Positions 41,905 through 51,241 of a stretch of DNA of 64,000 bases are shown here, piece by piece. Under the pieces are notes generated by a model. The model saw only the letters and a list, made by a program, of their open reading frames with translations. It was not told where the DNA came from and did no database searches. The stretch's first letter is position 1. Every line of letters begins with the position of its first letter. A program made the position numbers and the translations under genes. The DNA lies in contig NC_134905.1 in the NCBI RefSeq assembly GCF_041734735.1, forward strand, positions 9,931,786 through 9,995,785. Direction: 5' to 3'. The stretch comes from Babylonia areolata. Taxonomy: Eukaryota; Mollusca; Gastropoda; Neogastropoda; Buccinidae.

Positions 41905-42235
41905 CATGGCTGAACACAGACAATCCCCAACACTTGCACTAAGATTGAAAGAAATCTTTCGTGATGCAAACAGTAGAGATGAAGATTGTGGACTGAATGA
42001 GATAGAACTGCGTGAAGTTGATGCTGAAGACGCTGATTTTGACATGGAGGGTGGTGGGAGGTGGCTTGATGAAACTGAAGACAGACAAGCTCAGCTGATA
42101 CAAGATGCAGGTGGGTGTCTACGAGGTTTATCAGTTTATTATTTGCTTTCTGTTTGTTGTAACAATGAATATGACTGCATTGTGTGTGTTTTGAATGTGT
42201 TAGCTGTGGTAAGTAGCTTCATCAGTCACTGATCA
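41905..42235 (+). pseudogene. Putative piggyBac transposase N-terminus
   Basis: The ATG at 41905 begins MAEHRQSPTLALRLKEIFRD, then an acidic run ELREVDAEDADFDMEGGG and DETEDRQAQLIQDAG. An acidic, low-complexity N-terminus is usual for piggyBac proteins, and the fragment lies in the same orientation upstream of the C-terminal piece. A donor-like CAG|GTGGGT follows at 42116, but joining to the next recognisable piece gives a stop, so splicing is unsupported. The link to piggyBac is inferred from position rather than a diagnostic motif; a host exon is the alternative. Confidence 0.35.
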
Positions 42236-42879
42236 GTGTGTGAGAGTCACGTGTGTACTGTGTGTGACCATCATAGCCCAAGGAAGCGTGGCTTGCTGGC
42301 TGGCTCATTGCTGATTACAGGCTTTGTCACTCACCAAGAGCTTTCTGTGTATTCGTTTCCGAGTGTGTATTGGTTTGTTTTTATTGTTGCTGTTCAGTGT
42401 TGTTGTTGTTTTGTGTGTGTGAGAGAGAGAGAGAGAGAGTGGGGAAAGGGGGGTGGGCGGGATGTTTATAAAACTGAAATCAGAGAAGGATATACAGAAT
42501 TGTATGCCTAAATTACTTTGTAAATGCAACGTGTGTGTGTGTGTGTTGTTATTTTGTTTTGTATGAGAAAGAGAATGAAGTGGGTGTGGCATACCATGAA
42601 CCAGTTTCAGTGTGTGTGTGGTGGGGGGTGGGGTAGGTGTGTGTGTGTTTCTATTTCAGCTTCTGAAAACAATCGGAAATAAAGTGGTACCATTTCATGA
42701 TCTTTTTATGTGTAAAATAAATAAATAAAATAAAAACTCCAAAAACCCAACAAACTTAGTCTTTTATGCAATGTGTTTCACGTATGCAGCATGGTGATGA
42801 TCATGATGTTCGTCCTGGACCATCTGGAGTTGACAACTTGCCACAAACCTACAGCTGAAGACCAGCAGCAGCAAGACCA

Positions 42880-43360
42880 AAGGGCAGTAAACAAGCCTCC
42901 AGCAATTCTGGATTACAACAAAAACATGGGTGCCATGGACCATCATGACCAACAGCTGCAGCTCTACGATGCCTCAAGGAAAACCTTGAAGTGGTACAAA
43001 TAGCTGTGTGTGCATTTTCTACAAATTGCCATGCTGAATGCACACACCCTCTACAAAAAAGCAGGCAACAGCAGTACATTCCTGGACTTCCAGAAGGATG
43101 TAATTAGTGCCATGATTTTTGGTGACCAAGACCAAGACACTGCTAAAGACAACTACGCTGTTTGTCTTGTGTGGACAACACTTCATTGATGTCATCCCAC
43201 CTACAGAAGTCCTGGCTACAAAGGAGGTGCAGAGTCTGCTGGAAGAAAGGGCAAAGAAAGGATGTGAGGTTCTACTGCCCAGATTGCCCCAGCAAACCAG
43301 CACTGTGTCTTGAAGACTGTTTCTTCAAGTACCACACACAGCGTTTTTACTTGCGATAGA
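42880..43360 (+). pseudogene. piggyBac transposase C-terminal region
   Basis: The block VNKPPAILDYNKNMGAMDHH-DQQLQLYDASRKTLKWYK (to 43001) is the conserved piggyBac segment around NKxMGxVDxxDQ, followed out of frame by AMLNAHTLYKKAGN. The C-terminal cysteine-rich domain reads RRCRVCWKKGQRKDVRFYC and CPSKPALCLEDCFFKYHTQ (43225-43350). A stop after KWYK and two frame changes are visible, and HH replaces the usual R(S/A). It encodes no active transposase. Confidence 0.85.
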
Positions 43361-43772
43361 TGCTGGGTGAGTACACCCTTTTCATTCTTTGTGTGGACTG
43401 TGTTGGAGTCTTATGGACCTGGACACTGTTGCTCAGCCTTGACAGTGTGTGTGGTTGATCACAACAGTCAGAAGAAAGACTGGTTGATAACCTGGTTGAT
43501 ATTGTAGCACCTACATGATGGAATGACAGTCCCAATTTTTTGTATTAATGCATTTTATGGAATTTTTTTGTCAGATTGACTCATTATTTGAACATGTAAG
43601 TATTACAAAATCTTGGTTCATTTTCCTTTCATTTGATATATCTTTTTATGCACTTATCTTCAGTACTTTTTGAAATATAAGCAAGTTAAAATCATTGGCA
43701 TGTTTTTCTTGTTTTTCTGAACATTTTCTCAGCAAAGGCTATAGCAAAATGTACTAGCAGTGAAGGGGTTAA

Positions 43773-43902
43773 TAGACATCAGATTTAGTGTCACTGTCAT
43801 TTGTGTTGGTCTGATACCATTGTTTTAGGAAAGCACTCGCCTCTGCTTTGTGGAAATCCAAATCTTCAGTTGCAAATTCTGTAAATTTACCAAAAGTAAA
43901 GC
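43773..43902. other. Spacer between two TTAA sites
   Basis: 130 bp between the piggyBac right end (TTAA at 43769) and the next piggyBac-like terminus (TTAA at 43903). No other feature. Confidence 0.5.
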
Positions 43903-43926
43903 TTAACCAGTTCAGTGCCAGAGAAT

Positions 43927-43964
<38 letters not shown>

Positions 43965-44355
43965 GCTCTCCCCTTGCCAGGGGATTTTGAGGATTTGGGG
44001 ATAATAATTCACAAAAAAATTCTAGCACAAAAACTATGGGTGATACAGAAAGAAAGTAAACGTTTTTGTGAAGAAAAATGAGTGTTGATTTTGCTTCTGG
44101 GCTCCTTTACCCAATCAGGGTGATTGTAGATAACTGTTCAGGCATGTAAAGTCCAGATAATGATTTTTGTGCAAAAAAAGTATTTCCACCTCTACATAAT
44201 AACATCCATAAAGAAAAGAAACAAGATACAGCAAGAAGTAGCATGCCTATTGTCAGATTATACCTGTAGAAGAAATTAAAACAGGCTATAAGTTTATAAA
44301 AACAAATCACAGCTCATGCAGACATGTTAGTAAATCACTGTCCCAACAATGACAA
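43903..44355 (+). mobile_element. piggyBac-like non-autonomous element, copy 2
   Basis: Starts TTAACCAGTTCAGTGCCAGA (43903) and matches 36150-36626 in reverse orientation for about 450 bp. It contains an A29 run at 43933-43961. It ends abruptly where the 3' end of LINE G begins, so one of the two truncates the other. Confidence 0.6.
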
Positions 44356-44411
44356 AAGTAGGTAGTAGGCCTCCTTCTGTCATGGCTGACCATGGATAGA
44401 GTATATCCGAC

Positions 44412-45033
44412 CTAATGTCTAATTGGGCTGTCTGCTTGGACCAAGCAGCGTCGCCTGTGACTGTAGAGACTGATGTGAGAATGACAGTCTCTGTCGCAGC
44501 GGTCACATGTGTAAGCTGAAGATAGTCTGTCAGCTGTTGTCCCTTTTCTGCGAGCTCGCTTTTCTGCTGCAGCAGCTGACAGTTTGTCCTCACCAATCCA
44601 TAGCTGATTCTTGAGAGTGCTTCTCCATCTGTTGCAGTCATCTGCAAGGTCCTCCCAGGACTCAGTGTTGATCTCAAGTGCCTTCATGTCACGTTTGCAA
44701 ACGTTTTTGTATCTTAGCTGTGGGCGGCCGATGCTTCTCTGCCCCGTGGTGAGCTCTCCATAAAGGATGTCTTTTGGGATGCGACCATCTTCCATGCGGC
44801 GAACGTGGCCCAGCCAGTGCAGCCGACACTGTCTCAACATGGTATACATGGTCGGGAGGCCAGCGCGAGTCAGGACTTCGGTGTTTGTCACCTTGTCTTG
44901 CCAGGAGATGCCGAGTATGCGCCGTAGGCTTCTTAGGTGGAAGGTATTGAGCCTTTTCTCCTGACGAACGTGTGGTCCACGCCTCACTGCCATGCAGCAA
45001 GGTGCTGAGGACGCAGGCATTGTATACAGTCAT
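44412..45033 (-). pseudogene. LINE G ORF2 C-terminus with zinc finger
   Basis: About 202 open codons of the post-RT region end in a finger with the spacing C-x2-C-x12-H and a trailing HRRRC, then QADSPIRH and a stop. This domain is shared with LINE E (CPHC...H.RTH). One frame change lies near 44950 between the SEAW block and NTFHLRS. Confidence 0.75.
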
Positions 45034-45203
45034 CCTTGTCTTCGGGGGTCAGCTTGGGATTTGTCCACACTCTTTGTGTGAGGCGGGCTAGCGTTGTGGC
45101 TGCCTTCCCGATCCTCTTGTCGATCTCGGTGTCAAGGGAGAGGTTGTCAGTGATAGTGGACCCAAGGTAAGTGAATTGATGGATAGCTTCAAGCTCGTAG
45201 TCA

Positions 45204-45218
45204 TCAATGGTGATGGCT
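45204..45218. repeat. 15-bp target-site duplication of LINE I, left
   Basis: TCAATGGTGATGGCT, identical to 51227-51241. It interrupts the LINE G frame between AITI... and the following thumb residues. Confidence 0.85.
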
Positions 45219-45974
45219 CCTCCCGAAACCTGGAGGGGGTCAGGCTGGTGTTCTCCTGACCCACTCCCGGGAGGGTCACTACCTTGTCGTGGTCAGGAGG
45301 CTTAGTGGCCAGTGATCGAGCGAGCTATGTCGGCGGGGGCATCAGTGCTTCTTGGGGTTTGGTGCTCTGGTCCCAGGTCTTAATTGACAGCCTACATAGC
45401 CATCGTAGCTGTTAGGGCTGAATAAGTGGTGGTTTTGTACTGATGCCCCTGATAGGGCTTCCCATGCCGAACAGGTCGTGAGTGAGGCCCAAACTAAACG
45501 TGACCCACTGTCCCTTTCGCTATTCTTTGTTCTTCTTTTTACCGCCTCTTTTCTGTCCTCAGCTCCCCATCAAGCCTTCTTTTCCACATTCTTTTTTTCT
45601 CTGCGGCCTTCTTTAGGCCCGCCGTGTTTGCTGTGCGGCGCGACCTGTGATGGAGGGGAATGAGATCCTGGGGATTGAGAGAGCACGCTGCTCTCAACAC
45701 ATCCCTTTGGCTCGGACCTCTCCTAAGACAGGCGGCACACATTGGCCCGTGTGTGTCAATCGGCTACCCCTTCGTGGGGCTGGGTCAAGACTGGCAGTTT
45801 AGTGGCTGACGAAGGTAACCCCCGTAGTGCTTGGCTCTCTGTCCCCGGGAGCTAGGCATGATCGGGGGGGAGCACGTTGGAGCTGGGCTGCTGGTTGTAT
45901 ATCCCTCCCGAAACCTGGAAGGGGTCAAGCTGGTGTTTCCTTGACCCTGGCCCCTAAGTTGGACCCCATGGTGG
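45219..45974 (+). promoter_or_regulatory. LINE I 5' UTR with repeated leader segment
   Basis: A segment of about 45 bp starting CTCCCGAAACCTGGAGGGGG at about 45219 recurs with few changes at 45903-45947 (spacing about 685 bp). This suggests a leader made of one full monomer plus the start of a second, as in LINEs with 5' promoter monomers. The element must carry an internal promoter here, but no motif could be assigned. Confidence 0.5.
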
Positions 45975-47318
45975 GTGGGTAAGGGAGGGATGAATTCACA
46001 TTTTTCTTTCAACATGAATCCTAAACAAATACACCCCCCCAAACTCGGAAAAAGACGACGACAGGGAACGGACGACTCAGACTCTGAGTCGGAGGTCGTC
46101 GAGACCTCTGGTTTTTGGCCATCGTGGCTAGTGATGGAGGGCGCTGATGACGACAAGCCCTTGTCGGCTCTCAGCCCCTTCGCTGTCCAGAAGGGCTTTC
46201 AGTGTCTGGCAGGATCGCTCAGATCCATCAAGAGGCTGAGGAGCGGAGCGTTTTTAGTACAGACAGAATCCAAAAGACAGACACAGCTCCTTCTCAAGGC
46301 GACCACTTTCGTGGATAGGGCAGTGAAGATTTCCCCTCACAAAGGTCTCAACTGCTCAAAGGGAGTCATCAGATGCCCGGAGTTGAAAGGTGTGTCTGAG
46401 GCCGAGATCAAGAGCGAACTGTCTTCTCAGGGAGTGACCGATGTGTACAGGGTGACGGTGAGGAAGGGGTCGGACAGAGTCCCGACCAACACTTTCTTCC
46501 TCACCTTCTGCTGCCCGGATGTCCCCAAGGACATTCGGGTCGGATACCTGCTAGTTAATGTCAGCCTGTACGTACCGTCCCCTCTGAGATGCTTTAAGTG
46601 TCAGAAATTCGGACACGTGAGAGACAGATGTAAGGAGGAAGAGGCGTGTGGCACCTGTTCGAAGGCGGCGCACCAGGGCGATTGCGTCAGTGCAGCCCTG
46701 TGTGTGAACTGCGGAGGTGGCCACCCGTCCTCATCGAAGGACTGCCCCGCCTGGAAGAAAGAAAAACAAATCCAGAAAGTCAAGACAGAACAGAAAATTT
46801 CCTTCTTTGAGGCAAGGAAACAGGTGGAGGCCGCGTCGCCTAAGGCGTCATATGCCTCTGTCGTCAGATCCAGGACGGTGGACGTCGCGGTCCAGACGAC
46901 GTCCACAGGAACGCAGACGGACGACTTAACCGCCTCGTCGGAACAGTTGGCCTTGGGTGGAGGCGCTGTGTCCACCCCTTCCCATCCTGCGCGGCAGTCC
47001 TCAGGGGCTGCTGGGCGGGAGAGAAAAGCCTCGGGCGGAGGCACGTTGTCCGCCTCCCGCCCCACCCCACCCCCTGGCCCCCCTCGCCCTGCCTCTCGTC
47101 TGCCTGGCCCTCGGGCTGGCGGAAGTGGCCGGAAGCCCCCCTTACCTCCAAAACTCAAGGAGGGGAGGGTTGCGGCCACGGCGGGATCGGGAGGGGCCGA
47201 GGTGGTGGTTATTCCGACCCGGTCGGAACCCGAAAAATTTATGTCCAAAAACAAATACTCCATCCTGGCGGACCTTGAGCCACCGCAAGTGGAGGAGCAG
47301 GGGGTAGCGATGGAATAG
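45975..47318 (+). CDS. LINE I ORF1, Gag-like RNA-binding protein, 447 aa
   Basis: The protein should coat LINE RNA in the retrotransposition particle. Residues 85-200 (SLRSIKRLRSGAFLVQTESK and following, with LKGVSEAEIKSELSSQGVTD) resemble the RRM-like region seen before knuckles in I/jockey ORF1. Three zinc knuckles follow: CFKCQKFGHVRDRC (206-219), CGTCSKAAHQGDC (225-237) and CVNCGGGHPSSSKDC (243-257). The C-terminal third is Pro/Gly/Ser-rich and low complexity, ending near SKNKYSILADLEPPQ. The start is the first ATG after a long 5' UTR. It is separated from ORF2 by 40 bp and a frame change, with a T-run and A-run between. No break was seen. Confidence 0.85.
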   Translation: MGKGGMNSHFSFNMNPKQIHPPKLGKRRRQGTDDSDSESEVVETSGFWPSWLVMEGADDDKPLSALSPFAVQKGFQCLAGSLRSIKRLRSGAFLVQTESKRQTQLLLKATTFVDRAVKISPHKGLNCSKGVIRCPELKGVSEAEIKSELSSQGVTDVYRVTVRKGSDRVPTNTFFLTFCCPDVPKDIRVGYLLVNVSLYVPSPLRCFKCQKFGHVRDRCKEEEACGTCSKAAHQGDCVSAALCVNCGGGHPSSSKDCPAWKKEKQIQKVKTEQKISFFEARKQVEAASPKASYASVVRSRTVDVAVQTTSTGTQTDDLTASSEQLALGGGAVSTPSHPARQSSGAAGRERKASGGGTLSASRPTPPPGPPRPASRLPGPRAGGSGRKPPLPPKLKEGRVAATAGSGGAEVVVIPTRSEPEKFMSKNKYSILADLEPPQVEEQGVAME

Positions 47319-47358
47319 GCTGCTGCTTTATTATTTTTTTTTTTTAAAAACCTTTTTA

Positions 47359-50300
47359 ATGGCAGTGATCCACTGGAATATCCGGGGATTCTATGCCAAC
47401 TTCCAGGAACTCCAGCTGCTTTGTCGTGCTTTGAAACCTTCAGTGCTGGCACTGCAGGAGACTCTGCAAAGAGATGGCAAGGTTTTATCTCTCTCTGGTT
47501 TTAACTCCGTTTTTAAACCCGCTCAACCGAAGCAAGAGGGGTTGACGGGAGGTGTCGCTCTTTTTATTCGAAAGTCCCTTTTATACAGTACAGTTCTTTT
47601 AAGCACCCCTTTACAGGCGGTGGCAGTCAGAGTCACGCTCGAGAAAACCATCACTGTCTGCTCTCTCTACCTTCCCCCTTCCGTCCGTGTTCTGAGGCAG
47701 GACCTCATGAACCTGGTCGACCAGCTCCCACGTCCGTTTTTACTGTTGGGCGACTTCAACGGACACTCCCCGCTCTGGGGAAGTGAGATGACATCAGCCC
47801 GAGGTCTTCGCTTAGAAAACCTTCTCTCTGACATGGACTTGTGCTGTCTTAACGACAAGTCTCCCACTTACCTGCATCTGCCCTCTGGAAAGCTCTCGTG
47901 TTTAGATCTGTCGGTCTGCGATCCATCGTTGGTCCTGGACTACGAGTGGAAAGTGCACGACGATCTGCACGGGAGTGACCACTTTCCTGTCGTCCTCCGC
48001 CCCACAGATGGAGAAGGTGACTCTCTGCCTGACCGCCTGTACTACGACAAAGCAGACTGGAGTTTTTTTACCACCAAGATAAGAGCGGAGCTGCAGGAAG
48101 AAACAATATTGAAAAGCAAGGACCCTGCTGACGCTCTGACTCGGATCGTTTTAGATTGCGCCAAAGCAGCAGTCCCATCGTCTACCTCCAAGCCTCAGGT
48201 CCCTAGAACGCCCTGGTTCAACGTGGAATGTCGGGAGGCCCGCAAGTCTCGGAAGAGAGCGCAGCGACGCGTCTTTCGGAGACCGGAGTCCGATAGCGTT
48301 CGAACCCATCAACAGCTGAGGGGAAAAGCCAGGTATGTTTTTAAAAAGAGCCAGAGGAAGTCTTGGAGAGATTTCTGCTCTTCCTTAACCTCCAACACAC
48401 CCAAGAAGAAAGTGTGGAGGGTTTTAAAAAGAATTAAGGGCAAAAACGCATGCCCGACCTTCCACCATCTTAAACTTTCAGACGCTCTGGTCACAGAGAA
48501 GAAAGCAGTTGCCAATTTGCTTGCCTCCACAATAGAACAGAACTCGAGATCTGCTAACAAATCTGCTCGCTTTCTTAAAACCAAAAACCTGTCAGAAAAA
48601 ACACCATGTAACTTCTTTTCCGACGACACAGAGAATTACAACCTTCCTTTCACAATGAACGAACTTAAATCTGCCCTTCAGACCTGTACGGATTCCTGTC
48701 CAGGAATGGACGAAGTCCATTATAAACTCCTAAAGCACCTTCCCCAAACCTGTCTGGACACCCTGCTTAAAGTTTATAACCACATCTGGGTCACAGGCTT
48801 CTTTCCACCCTCCTGGCGGAAAGCCCTCATAATCCCGCTGCCGAAACCGGGAAAAGACCCCTCGAACCCTTCCAACTACCGCCCAATTGCACTGACCAGC
48901 TGCGTCTGCAAACTGATGGAGAAGATGGTCAACGGTAGACTGATGTGGAAACTAGAGACCGACGGCCTTCTGGCGAAGGAACAGTGCGGTTTCTGCAAGC
49001 ATCGCTCTACCGTTGACCATCTGGTTCGTCTGGAAACCACGATAAGAAATGCTTTCGTCAACAAACAACATGTGGTGGCCATATTTTTTGACCTGGAGAA
49101 AGCTTACGATACCACATGGAAATTTGGTATTCTTTCCGACTTGCACAAGCTCGGCTTCCGGGGACACCTGCCTCAGTTTATCCACAATTTTTTACAAGAC
49201 AGACAATTCCAGGTGAGAGTCGGCACCACCCTGTCCGACATTCACGAGCAGGAGCTGGGTGTCCCGCAGGGGAGCATCCTGTCACCGGCTCTGTTCAGCA
49301 TCAAAATTAATGACATCGTTCAATCTGTTCAGAAAGGATCGGACAGCTCGCTGTTCGTGGATGATTTTGCCTTATATGCAACCGGCAGCACGTACGCCAG
49401 CATCCAGCGACGGCTTCAGCTCTGCGTCAACAAAATCCAGTGTTGGGCAGAGGAGAATGGCTTCACATTTTCGTCCTCCAAAACTGAATGCATCCACTTT
49501 CATAATTTTCGCCAATTCTATCAGGACCCTGAAATCCGTCTGGGAACATCCACCATCCCGGCGGTCAAGGAAGCCAGATTTCTAGGGGTCGTCTTCGATC
49601 AGAAGCTGAATTTTCTCAGCCACATTAAACAGCTGAAAATATCTTGCCTAAAAGCCCTGAACATCATCCGAGTTGTGGCACACACGAACTGGGGTGCTGA
49701 TAAGAGGACTCTCTTGCACCTCTACAGAGCCCTGGTCTGGTCCAAACTGGATTATGGAAGTGTTGTATACGGCTCGGCCAGACCGTCCTACCTGAAACTG
49801 TTGGACCCTGTACACCACCAAGGGCTCCGTCTCAGCTTAGGTGCTTTCCGCACCACCCCTGTGCACAGCCTGTACGCAGAGGCGGGGGAACCGCCTCTTT
49901 CCAACCGCAGACTGAAGCTGACCCTGAACTATTATTTGAAATTGTTTTCGGAACCTACAAACCCTTCTTACGACGCTGTATTCAACAACCCTTTCGATAA
50001 GAAATTTACAGACAACCCAAACTGCATACCTCCTCTCGGACTCCGCATTCAGCCGCACTTGGAAAATGCCGATCTGGATGTCGGTGGCATCTCGGATTTC
50101 TCTAAGTTCCCTGACAGCCCCCCGTGGACCTTTAAAACACCTGAGGTCCGATTCGATCTGGCCTCGTACCGTAAGGACACCACCAGTTCTCTGGCCTACA
50201 GAACCTACTTTTCGGAACTGTGCCACAAATTCCCCACCTTTCAAGGCATCTTCACTGACGGTTCCAAGTCAGAGGACGGAGTCGCCGCATCTGCGTTCTG

Positions 50301-51051
50301 TCCCGCCTTTCCTGACCGGCCCTCAACGGAACACATCCTGTCTGACAGCTCGGTATACACTGCGGAACTGACTGCACTGGTCCTGGGGTTAAAAATGGTT
50401 CTCTCTTCCAAACAGAAGAGATTCATGATCTTTTCCGACTCCTTGTCAGCCCTGGAGGCGATCGCCTGCAGGAATGTCACTCATCCCAAACTGCTGGAAT
50501 TTTATGAAACTTTTACTCTCGCAACGAAGAAAGGATACGAGGTTGTGTTGGCCTGGGTTCCCGGACATGTTGGCATTCGTGGTAACGAAAGGGCGGACCT
50601 GCTGGCCAGGAACGCTGTAAAGAAAGAATTGTCCAGATCCTTGGTACCCTATACAGACATGAAGCGGAAGGTCAATACTTACGTTAAGGATCTTTGGCAA
50701 GAGAAGTGGAACACCCAGATGGACAACAAGCTCTTCCAGATCCGTCCGGACCTGGGGGAGACCCTCCCTTCGGGGGTGAAGAACAGAAAGGAGGAATCTG
50801 TGCTGTGCAGACTGCGTACGGGGCACACTTTTTTTACTCATTCTTACTTGTTGAAGGGGGAGGAGGCCCCTCGATGCGTTCCCTGTGACGAGCCTCTCAC
50901 CGTGAAACACGTGCTCCTTGACTGTTGGGATCTGCATGACGTTAGACGCAGACATTACACGGCGGTTTCTTTGAAGACTTTGTTTCGTGATGTCCCTCCA
51001 TGGGCGCTGATGGACTTCTTAAAAGAAGTGAACCTTTTTAACCAGATTTGA
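47359..51051 (+). CDS. LINE I ORF2, endonuclease-RT-RNase H polyprotein, 1230 aa
   Basis: ORF2 nicks the target, reverse transcribes the LINE RNA and degrades the RNA strand. Endonuclease (1-220): HWNIRG with Asn7, LQET with Glu34, GDFNGH (121-126) and SDH (196-198). RT (about 400-700): RPIALTSCVCKLMEKMV, motif A FFDLEKAYD (Asp578), LGVPQGSILSPALF and the catalytic FVDD (666-669). RNase H (960-1090): FTDGS (Asp967), TAEL (Glu1003), FSDS (Asp1027), PGHVGIRGNERAD (His1070, Asp1080). A C-terminal knuckle C-x2-C-x7-H-x4-C spans 1173-1189. All catalytic residues are present and the frame is open throughout. The start ATG follows ORF1 by 40 bp, so reinitiation or a similar mechanism is needed. Normal length for the superfamily. 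Confidence 0.92.
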   Translation: MAVIHWNIRGFYANFQELQLLCRALKPSVLALQETLQRDGKVLSLSGFNSVFKPAQPKQEGLTGGVALFIRKSLLYSTVLLSTPLQAVAVRVTLEKTITVCSLYLPPSVRVLRQDLMNLVDQLPRPFLLLGDFNGHSPLWGSEMTSARGLRLENLLSDMDLCCLNDKSPTYLHLPSGKLSCLDLSVCDPSLVLDYEWKVHDDLHGSDHFPVVLRPTDGEGDSLPDRLYYDKADWSFFTTKIRAELQEETILKSKDPADALTRIVLDCAKAAVPSSTSKPQVPRTPWFNVECREARKSRKRAQRRVFRRPESDSVRTHQQLRGKARYVFKKSQRKSWRDFCSSLTSNTPKKKVWRVLKRIKGKNACPTFHHLKLSDALVTEKKAVANLLASTIEQNSRSANKSARFLKTKNLSEKTPCNFFSDDTENYNLPFTMNELKSALQTCTDSCPGMDEVHYKLLKHLPQTCLDTLLKVYNHIWVTGFFPPSWRKALIIPLPKPGKDPSNPSNYRPIALTSCVCKLMEKMVNGRLMWKLETDGLLAKEQCGFCKHRSTVDHLVRLETTIRNAFVNKQHVVAIFFDLEKAYDTTWKFGILSDLHKLGFRGHLPQFIHNFLQDRQFQVRVGTTLSDIHEQELGVPQGSILSPALFSIKINDIVQSVQKGSDSSLFVDDFALYATGSTYASIQRRLQLCVNKIQCWAEENGFTFSSSKTECIHFHNFRQFYQDPEIRLGTSTIPAVKEARFLGVVFDQKLNFLSHIKQLKISCLKALNIIRVVAHTNWGADKRTLLHLYRALVWSKLDYGSVVYGSARPSYLKLLDPVHHQGLRLSLGAFRTTPVHSLYAEAGEPPLSNRRLKLTLNYYLKLFSEPTNPSYDAVFNNPFDKKFTDNPNCIPPLGLRIQPHLENADLDVGGISDFSKFPDSPPWTFKTPEVRFDLASYRKDTTSSLAYRTYFSELCHKFPTFQGIFTDGSKSEDGVAASAFCPAFPDRPSTEHILSDSSVYTAELTALVLGLKMVLSSKQKRFMIFSDSLSALEAIACRNVTHPKLLEFYETFTLATKKGYEVVLAWVPGHVGIRGNERADLLARNAVKKELSRSLVPYTDMKRKVNTYVKDLWQEKWNTQMDNKLFQIRPDLGETLPSGVKNRKEESVLCRLRTGHTFFTHSYLLKGEEAPRCVPCDEPLTVKHVLLDCWDLHDVRRRHYTAVSLKTLFRDVPPWALMDFLKEVNLFNQI

Positions 51052-51226
51052 AGGTTTTAAACTATGGAAGTTTTTTTTTTAACTTTGGAGTGGAAAGTTT
51101 GAAGTGGTGACTCGTTTTAATTGGTTGTTTTTTTTTTTTAGCCTTGTAGTAGTAATTGACGCGGCGATAGCCTTGAGATGGCCTTAGTGGTCGGCGAGGC
51201 TCTAAGCACCATAATTTCATTTCATT

Positions 51227-51241
51227 TCAATGGTGATGGCT
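51227..51241. repeat. 15-bp target-site duplication of LINE I, right
   Basis: Identical to 45204-45218, directly after the ATTTC tail. Confidence 0.85.

Larger units (their letters stand above)
41843..43772 (+). mobile_element. piggyBac-family DNA transposon, internally deleted
   Basis: The right end is marked by GCAGTGAAGGGG followed by TTAA (43769-43772), the piggyBac target. The C-terminal third of a piggyBac transposase is recognisable at 42880-43360. An acidic N-terminal ORF at 41905-42116 is likely its start. The catalytic centre is missing. The left terminal repeat was not found, so the left boundary is approximate. Confidence 0.65.
44356..45218 (-). mobile_element. LINE G (EN-RT-C2H2 type), 3' part
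   Basis: On the minus strand: DNLSLDTEIDKRIGKAATTL, TVYNACVLSTLLHGSEAW (45033 region), NTFHLRSLRRILGISWQDKV, NTEVLTRAGLPTMYTMLRQC, LHWLGHVRRMEDGRIPKDIL, YGELTTGQRSIGRPQLRYKN, and a C-terminal C2H2-like finger CDRCDRDCHSHISLYSHRRRC (44465-44530). The 3' UTR ends near 44356. It is the downstream part of the element that continues at 51227-54330, split by the complete LINE I. Confidence 0.85.
45219..51226 (+). mobile_element. LINE I, complete and apparently intact I-superfamily retrotransposon
   Basis: The 6.0-kb element has a 5' UTR (45219-45974), ORF1 (45975-47318), a 40-bp gap, ORF2 (47359-51051), and a 3' UTR ending in (ATTTC)-type repeats at about 51212-51226. It is flanked by a 15-bp target duplication and inserted in LINE G. 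Both ORFs are open and contain every catalytic residue checked. GC content and codon use differ clearly from the surrounding AT-rich DNA. RNase H after RT and CCHC knuckles in ORF1 place it in the I superfamily (I/Nimb-like). It looks like a recent, possibly still competent copy. Confidence 0.9.

Noticed and set aside
42110-42800. Spliced piggyBac or host gene using CAG|GTGGGT at 42116 and ATGCAG near 42789
   Set aside because: Joining the two gives an immediate stop, so the splice pair is not supported.
46601-47452. 283-codon minus-strand ORF across LINE I ORF1
   Set aside because: A shadow of the GC-rich ORF1 coding frame; no motif on this strand.
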